NCBI RefSeq assembly: GCF_001294535.1
Contig: NZ_LGIC01000065.1
Coordinates: 271,129-335,128, forward strand
DNA from: Cypionkella psychrotolerans
GTDB lineage: Bacteria; Pseudomonadota; Alphaproteobacteria; Rhodobacterales; Rhodobacteraceae
Length of the DNA: 64,000 bases
Direction of reading: 5' to 3'
Part shown: positions 60,071 to 64,000 of the stretch, one piece after another
Numbering within the stretch: the first letter of the stretch is position 1
Layout: every line of letters starts with the position of its first letter
Position numbers and translations under genes: made by a program
The notes under the pieces: model-generated
What the model was told of the DNA's origin: nothing
The model's input: the letters and a program-made list of their open reading frames with translations, nothing else
Databases searched by the model: none

Positions 60071-61015
60071 ATGAAACACACGCTTTTGAGCGCGTTCTTT
60101 GTCGCGGCCTTGGCGGCTCCGGCGTTTGCGACCGATTATATGATTATGGCACCTGCCGCACCGGGGGGGGGCTGGGACAGCACCGCGCGTTCGATGCAAG
60201 AGGTGATGCAAGCCGAAGGCATCTCGCCTTCGGTTCAGGTGCAAAACGTCCCGGGCGCGGGTGGCACCGTGGGTCTGGCGCAATTCGCCTCGACTGCTGC
60301 GGGCGATCCCAGCCAGTTGATCGTTGGCGGTTATGTGATGGTCGGCGCGATCCTGACCAATGAATCGCCAGTGACTTTGGCAGATGTCACCCCCATTGCC
60401 CGTCTGACCGGCGAAGCCGAGGGTATTGCTGTTTCCGCCTCGTCGCCGATCCAGACCATTGGCGAGTTGGTCGAGATGATGAAGGCTGATCCCGGCTCGG
60501 TGTCTTGGGCAGGCGGCTCGGCAGGCGGGGTGGACCATATCACCGTCGGCCTGCTAGCCAAAGCCGCAGGCATTGATCCGACCAAGATCAACTATGTCGC
60601 CTTCTCGGGCGGTGGGGAGGCACTGGCCGCGATCCTTGGCAATCAGGTCACCGTTGGTATTTCCGGCGTGGGCGAGTTCCTGCCGCAAGTCGAAGCTGGC
60701 ACCATGCGGATGTTGGCCGTCTCGACCGCTGAGAAATGGCAGGGCACCGATGCGCCGACGCTGATGGAATCGGGCTATGATGTGAACGTGCAAAACTGGC
60801 GCATGGTTGCGGCGGCTCCGGGCCTGTCGGCGGAACAAAAAGCAGCGGTTGCGGCGGATATCGACAAGATGGTGAATTCGGCAGGCTGGAAAACCCTGTT
60901 GGAGACCAAAGGCTGGGCCAACACCTACCTTGCCGGTGCTGATTTTGACGCGCAACTCGCCAAAGAAGTCGACTCCACCACGGCTGTCCTGAAGGACATC
61001 GGTCTGGTGAAATGA
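60071..61015 (+). CDS. tctC: Tripartite tricarboxylate transporter substrate-binding protein TctC
   Basis: The 314-residue protein has a signal peptide (MKHTLLSAFFVAALAAPAFA), then APAAPGGGWDSTARSMQEVM, VQNVPGAGGTVGLAQFAS and GGSAGGVDHITVGLLAKAAG, the TctC/Bug-type binding fold for carboxylates. GGGAGGAG fixes the ATG at 60071. Its stop shares ATGA with tctB. Confidence 0.9.
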   Translation: MKHTLLSAFFVAALAAPAFATDYMIMAPAAPGGGWDSTARSMQEVMQAEGISPSVQVQNVPGAGGTVGLAQFASTAAGDPSQLIVGGYVMVGAILTNESPVTLADVTPIARLTGEAEGIAVSASSPIQTIGELVEMMKADPGSVSWAGGSAGGVDHITVGLLAKAAGIDPTKINYVAFSGGGEALAAILGNQVTVGISGVGEFLPQVEAGTMRMLAVSTAEKWQGTDAPTLMESGYDVNVQNWRMVAAAPGLSAEQKAAVAADIDKMVNSAGWKTLLETKGWANTYLAGADFDAQLAKEVDSTTAVLKDIGLVK

Positions 61016-61503
61016 GCGAATTTTACACAGCAACCAAGCGTCGCCCCAATGGGGCGGCGTTCGTCGTCGCAGGCGCGCTAGCGGCCTTAGGGGCCCTGCT
61101 GATCTGGCAAGGCTTCGCCATCCCCGACAAGGGCGGCTATGCGGGTATCGGCTCGGGCGCGTTGCCGAAATTCGTCGGCTACGGCCTGCTGGTGTTGGCA
61201 GCACTGCATGTGGTTTCTGGCCTGCGCGATGCCGCCCCCGCCATGGCGCGCCCGCATTGGACCCCGGTGCTGTGGATCCTTGTCGGGCTTGCGCTGCAAC
61301 TGATCTTGCTGAAGCCGCTGGGGTTTGCCATCGGCTCGGCTCTGCTGTTTGCCTGCACGGCTGCGGGTTTTGGCAAGACCAAACTGGTGCTGACCGTCCC
61401 CATCGGCCTTGCGCTGTCGTTGCTGATCTATGGCGTGTTTGACCAGCTGCTGCGGCTGAAACTGCCAGCGGGCGTGCTGGAACACCTGATTTTCGGGGGC
61501 TGA
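61012..61503 (+). CDS. tctB: Tripartite tricarboxylate transporter small membrane subunit TctB
   Basis: The 163-residue protein has four hydrophobic spans ([67 protein letters not shown]), as in TctB. It sits between tctC (ATGA overlap) and tctA (1-bp gap). Confidence 0.88.
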   Translation: MSEFYTATKRRPNGAAFVVAGALAALGALLIWQGFAIPDKGGYAGIGSGALPKFVGYGLLVLAALHVVSGLRDAAPAMARPHWTPVLWILVGLALQLILLKPLGFAIGSALLFACTAAGFGKTKLVLTVPIGLALSLLIYGVFDQLLRLKLPAGVLEHLIFGG

Positions 61504-61504
61504 G

Positions 61505-63022
61505 ATGACGACATTCGACTTTCTGCTACACGGTCTTTCTGTGGCGATGGACCCGATGATCCTGTTTTACGCGCTGATTGGGGTCACGCTTGGCACCGCC
61601 GTGGGCGTTTTGCCCGGCATTGGTCCGGCGCTGACCGTGGCGCTGCTGCTGCCCGTCACTTATGGCCTTGATCCCGCGGGATCATTGATCATGTTCGCCG
61701 GGATTTACTATGGCGGGATGTATGGCGGCTCCACCACCTCGATCCTGCTGAACACGCCGGGAGAAAGTGCCTCGATTGTCACAGCGCTTGAGGGCAACAA
61801 GATGGCGCGGGCAGGGCGGGGTGGTCCGGCTTTGGCCACCGCTGCGATTGGCTCGTTTGTGGCGGGATTGCTCGCCACCCTCGCGCTGGCCTTCCTTGCG
61901 CCCTACGTGGTGAAACTGGCGCTGGTGTTCGGCCCGCGCGAGTATTTTGCGCTGATGATGCTGGCGTTTGTCACCGTCTCAGCGGCGTTTGGCGACAGCG
62001 CGATGAAGGGGCTGACCTCGCTGTTCGTCGGCCTTGCTTTGGCACTGGTGGGCATTGACCAGTTGACCGGGCAGGCGCGGCTGTCGTTCGGGGTGCCCGA
62101 ACTGTTGGACGGGGTAGAGGTGACCACGCTTGCGGTTGCATTGTTCGCCATCGGCGAGGCGCTGTTTGTCGCCTCGCAGGGCAACACTGGCGTCGACAAG
62201 ATTGAGGCGGTGAAAGGCTCGGTCTGGATGACACGCTCGGATTGGGCGCGTTCGTGGAAGCCGTGGCTGCGCGGCACTCTGATCGGTTTTCCGATCGGCG
62301 CGATGCCCGCAGGTGGCGCCGAAATTGGCACGCTGCTGTCTTACGCCACCGAGCGGCGGCTGTCGAAGAACCCCGAGGAGTTCGGCCACGGCGCGATTGA
62401 GGGCGTAGCTGGCCCCGAAGCCGCCAACAACGCCTCGGCCGCAGGCACTCTGGTGCCGTTGCTGACGCTGGGCCTGCCGACGTCCGCCACCGCTGCGATC
62501 ATGTTGGCGGGGTTTCAGCAATTCGGGCTGCAACCGGGGCCGCTGTTGTTTGCCACCTCGCCCGATTTGGTATGGGGTCTGATCGCCAGCCTGCTGATTG
62601 CCAATGTCATGCTCTTGGTGCTGAACCTGCCGCTGGTCGGCTTGTGGGTGAAATTGCTCACCATCCCGCGCCACTGGCTTTACGCCGGGATCTTGCTGTT
62701 CGCCACGCTGGGCACCATCGGCATGAACCCCTCACCGGTCGAGCTTGGCATGTTGCTGATCTTCGGCATCATGGGCTTTATGATGCGGCTTTACGGCTAT
62801 CCGATTGCCCCGGTGGTGGTCGGTTTGATCCTTGGCCCGATGGCCGAGCAACAGCTGCGCCGCGCGCTGGCGATCTCACAAGGCGATTGGACAACGCTGG
62901 TGGCAACCCCGGTGTCTGCAGGTATCCTGCTGGTCGCAACCTTAGCGCTGGTGGTGCCGCTGATCATGCGGATGCGCGGTCAAGGCGCTGTGCTGTCCCA
63001 GATCGCCAGCGACGAGGATTAA
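61505..63022 (+). CDS. tctA: Tripartite tricarboxylate transporter large membrane subunit TctA
   Basis: The 505-residue protein has about twelve membrane spans and the TctA motifs [17 protein letters not shown] and [20 protein letters not shown] early, then a repeated half with [20 protein letters not shown] and [12 protein letters not shown]. With TctB and TctC it imports a citrate-like carboxylate using an ion gradient. Substrate is not fixed by sequence. A UUCG-capped hairpin follows. Confidence 0.92.
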   Translation: MTTFDFLLHGLSVAMDPMILFYALIGVTLGTAVGVLPGIGPALTVALLLPVTYGLDPAGSLIMFAGIYYGGMYGGSTTSILLNTPGESASIVTALEGNKMARAGRGGPALATAAIGSFVAGLLATLALAFLAPYVVKLALVFGPREYFALMMLAFVTVSAAFGDSAMKGLTSLFVGLALALVGIDQLTGQARLSFGVPELLDGVEVTTLAVALFAIGEALFVASQGNTGVDKIEAVKGSVWMTRSDWARSWKPWLRGTLIGFPIGAMPAGGAEIGTLLSYATERRLSKNPEEFGHGAIEGVAGPEAANNASAAGTLVPLLTLGLPTSATAAIMLAGFQQFGLQPGPLLFATSPDLVWGLIASLLIANVMLLVLNLPLVGLWVKLLTIPRHWLYAGILLFATLGTIGMNPSPVELGMLLIFGIMGFMMRLYGYPIAPVVVGLILGPMAEQQLRRALAISQGDWTTLVATPVSAGILLVATLALVVPLIMRMRGQGAVLSQIASDED

Positions 63023-63023
63023 A

Positions 63024-63055
63024 CCAAGGGGGCTGCGTTCGCGCGGCCCCGTTGG
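63024..63055 (+). terminator. Hairpin terminator after tctA with UUCG loop
   Basis: GGGGCTGCG (63029-63037) and CGCGGCCCC (63042-63050) pair around TTCG, with one wobble; CCAA/TTGG (63024-63027 and 63052-63055) extend the stem. It begins 1 bp after the stop. A 13-bp tandem duplication follows at 63093-63118. From here to the IS end at 63470 there is no gene I can support. Confidence 0.7.
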
Positions 63056-63187
63056 TGTGTGATCGGCACTGATGCATGACGCATGCTCTCGGTCGGGGCC
63101 AGAGATCGGGGCCAGAGATTTCGGGCAAGAGCGGTTTGTGCCATCAGCACAAGCCCATCCAAACCCGCAACCATTCAAGGATTTAAG

Positions 63188-63222
63188 TGGTGCCGGAGAC
63201 GGAATTGAACCGCCGAAACGCG
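63188..63222 (-). other. tRNA 3'-end-like fragment
   Basis: On the minus strand this reads as a T-arm with GGCGG-TTCAATT-CCGTC followed by TCCGGCACCA. The register is one base off a standard acceptor stem and the rest of a tRNA is missing. It resembles the leftover of a tRNA end, as found at integration sites, close to an IS element. Confidence 0.35.
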
Positions 63223-63469
63223 GATTGCCGATACCTGTGTCGTTAAGGCTGAGACGTTGAGGAAATGCAACCTGCCAAGCTGAAAACTCTCTGCAGTGTC
63301 AATTACCCGTATAAGTTCAATGAGCTAAGGGCGTTATGTCGGTTGCGTCAACTGGGTCAATTTTCGCAATGTTGCAATTTTGAGGATAGGGTCCAGTGCA
63401 TGTTTGTGTCCCTGCTATGTTGCGATGGCAGGTTGCAAGGAAAAGAGATGACTGAGTTTGAGCTTACAG

Positions 63470-64000
63470 TGAATAGCCCCGAGTTTCCTAGACACCTTGC
63501 AGCTTCAGTTTTTGCTGCTGCTCGAATGCGATCGGCGACAGCATTCCGTTCCTAACGTGTTTGCGCTGCGGGTTGTAGAAGAACTCGATGTAGTCGAACA
63601 CATCCTGGCGGGCTTCTTTGCGGGTTTTATACTTTCTTCGGCGGATGCGTTCGCGTTTGAGCAGGTTGAAGAAGCTTTCGGCGACGGCGTTGTCCCAGCA
63701 GTTGCCACGTCGGCTCATGCTTTGCGTCAGATTGTGCTGTTCGAGGAACTCCTGCCACTCATAGCTGGTGAACTGTGAGCCTTGGTCGGAATGCACTTGG
63801 ACTTTGGTCTTCGGTTTGCGGCGCCAGACGGCCATCAGAAGGGCTTGCAACGGCAGATCCGTATAGGTCCGACCCTGCATGGACCACCCAACAACACGCC
63901 TAGAAAATAGATCGATGACAACTGCGAGATAAACGAAGCCCTCGTGGGTGCGGATGTAGGTGATATCTGTGACCCAGAACTGGTCCGGAGCGTCGACATC
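63470..64000 (-). mobile_element. IS3-family insertion sequence (truncated by the window edge)
   Basis: The element ends around TGAATAGCCCCGAGTTTCCT (63470-63489), resembling an IS3-family terminal repeat starting with TG, and contains the orfB transposase to the window edge. The other terminal repeat and orfA are outside, so intactness cannot be judged. Confidence 0.8.
63488..64000 (-). CDS. IS3-family transposase OrfB (partial, N-terminus off the window)
   Basis: The 170 visible residues contain the DDE integrase core: WVTDITYIRT with the first Asp, VHSDQGSQFTSYEW with the second, and NAVAESFFNLLKRE with the Glu. SRRGNCWDNAVAESFF is a hallmark of IS3-type transposases. The frame continues without a stop to the last base of the window. 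Confidence 0.9.
   Translation of the reverse strand, partial: DVDAPDQFWVTDITYIRTHEGFVYLAVVIDLFSRRVVGWSMQGRTYTDLPLQALLMAVWRRKPKTKVQVHSDQGSQFTSYEWQEFLEQHNLTQSMSRRGNCWDNAVAESFFNLLKRERIRRRKYKTRKEARQDVFDYIEFFYNPQRKHVRNGMLSPIAFEQQQKLKLQGV

Noticed and set aside
63188..63222. A functional tRNA or tmRNA gene
   Set aside because: Only a T-arm-like end is present and the acceptor register is off by one base.
63265..63555. 96-codon plus-strand frame before the IS element
   Set aside because: Crosses the IS end, has no motif and no convincing ribosome site.
63497..63778. 93-codon plus-strand frame inside the transposase gene
   Set aside because: Antisense to the DDE core of OrfB.

Overview
The window looks like chromosomal DNA of a Rhodobacterales alphaproteobacterium (Roseobacter/Paracoccus-like). 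The evidence is high GC, many ATGA and TAATG start/stop overlaps, a chvE-gguABC sugar locus, methylated-amine genes of the marine Rhodobacteraceae type, and a GC-rich intergenic repeat that recurs across the window. The genus cannot be fixed from the sequence. No complete tRNA, rRNA or CRISPR array was seen.

Region 1 (1-15.6 kb) is pentose catabolism. Genes at 1-4153 match the D-apiose pathway: a Gfo/Idh/MocA dehydrogenase (partial), a RuBisCO-like protein, an ApnO-type oxidoisomerase and an OiaK-type kinase, with an identical 11-bp word in both divergent promoter regions. A seven-gene minus-strand operon follows (chvE, gguA, gguB, gguC, dehydratase, sugar dehydrogenase, semialdehyde dehydrogenase), with a divergent LysR regulator and a separate XylX-like gene. 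Together these describe the non-phosphorylative route from L-arabinose-type sugars to 2-oxoglutarate.

Region 2 (15.7-19.6 kb) holds a gluconate/ketogluconate module (gluconokinase, SDR, 2-hydroxyacid dehydrogenase), an orphan ParB-like protein, tandem hairpins and an AT-rich small membrane protein gene.

Region 3 (19.6-46.7 kb) encodes a full trimethylamine pathway. Tmm makes TMAO, Tdm makes dimethylamine, DmmABC/D make monomethylamine, GmaS and MgsABC make N-methylglutamate, and MgdABCD return glutamate and a C1 unit on tetrahydrofolate. Extra parts are a globin downstream of tdm, a DMT exporter, two APC permeases (one in an operon with three small membrane proteins), a GlxA-type and an XRE-cupin regulator, and a class I glutamine amidotransferase. 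A palindrome TTCCTGTYRGRRAA occurs in front of tmm (twice), dmmD and the mgs/permease pair and is a candidate common operator.

Region 4 (46.9-53.8 kb) holds an agmatinase-family gene and a GntR-controlled operon (AA_synth-family protein, alpha/beta hydrolase, flavin reductase with an added Nudix-like domain, luciferase-like monooxygenase, aldehyde dehydrogenase). It looks like a two-component flavin monooxygenase pathway whose substrate is not evident.

Region 5 (53.8-64 kb) has a PfkB kinase/RpiR regulator/TIM-barrel isomerase group, a TctDE two-component system with a divergent periplasmic binding protein and a TctCBA tripartite tricarboxylate transporter, and, at the right edge, a truncated IS3-family element.
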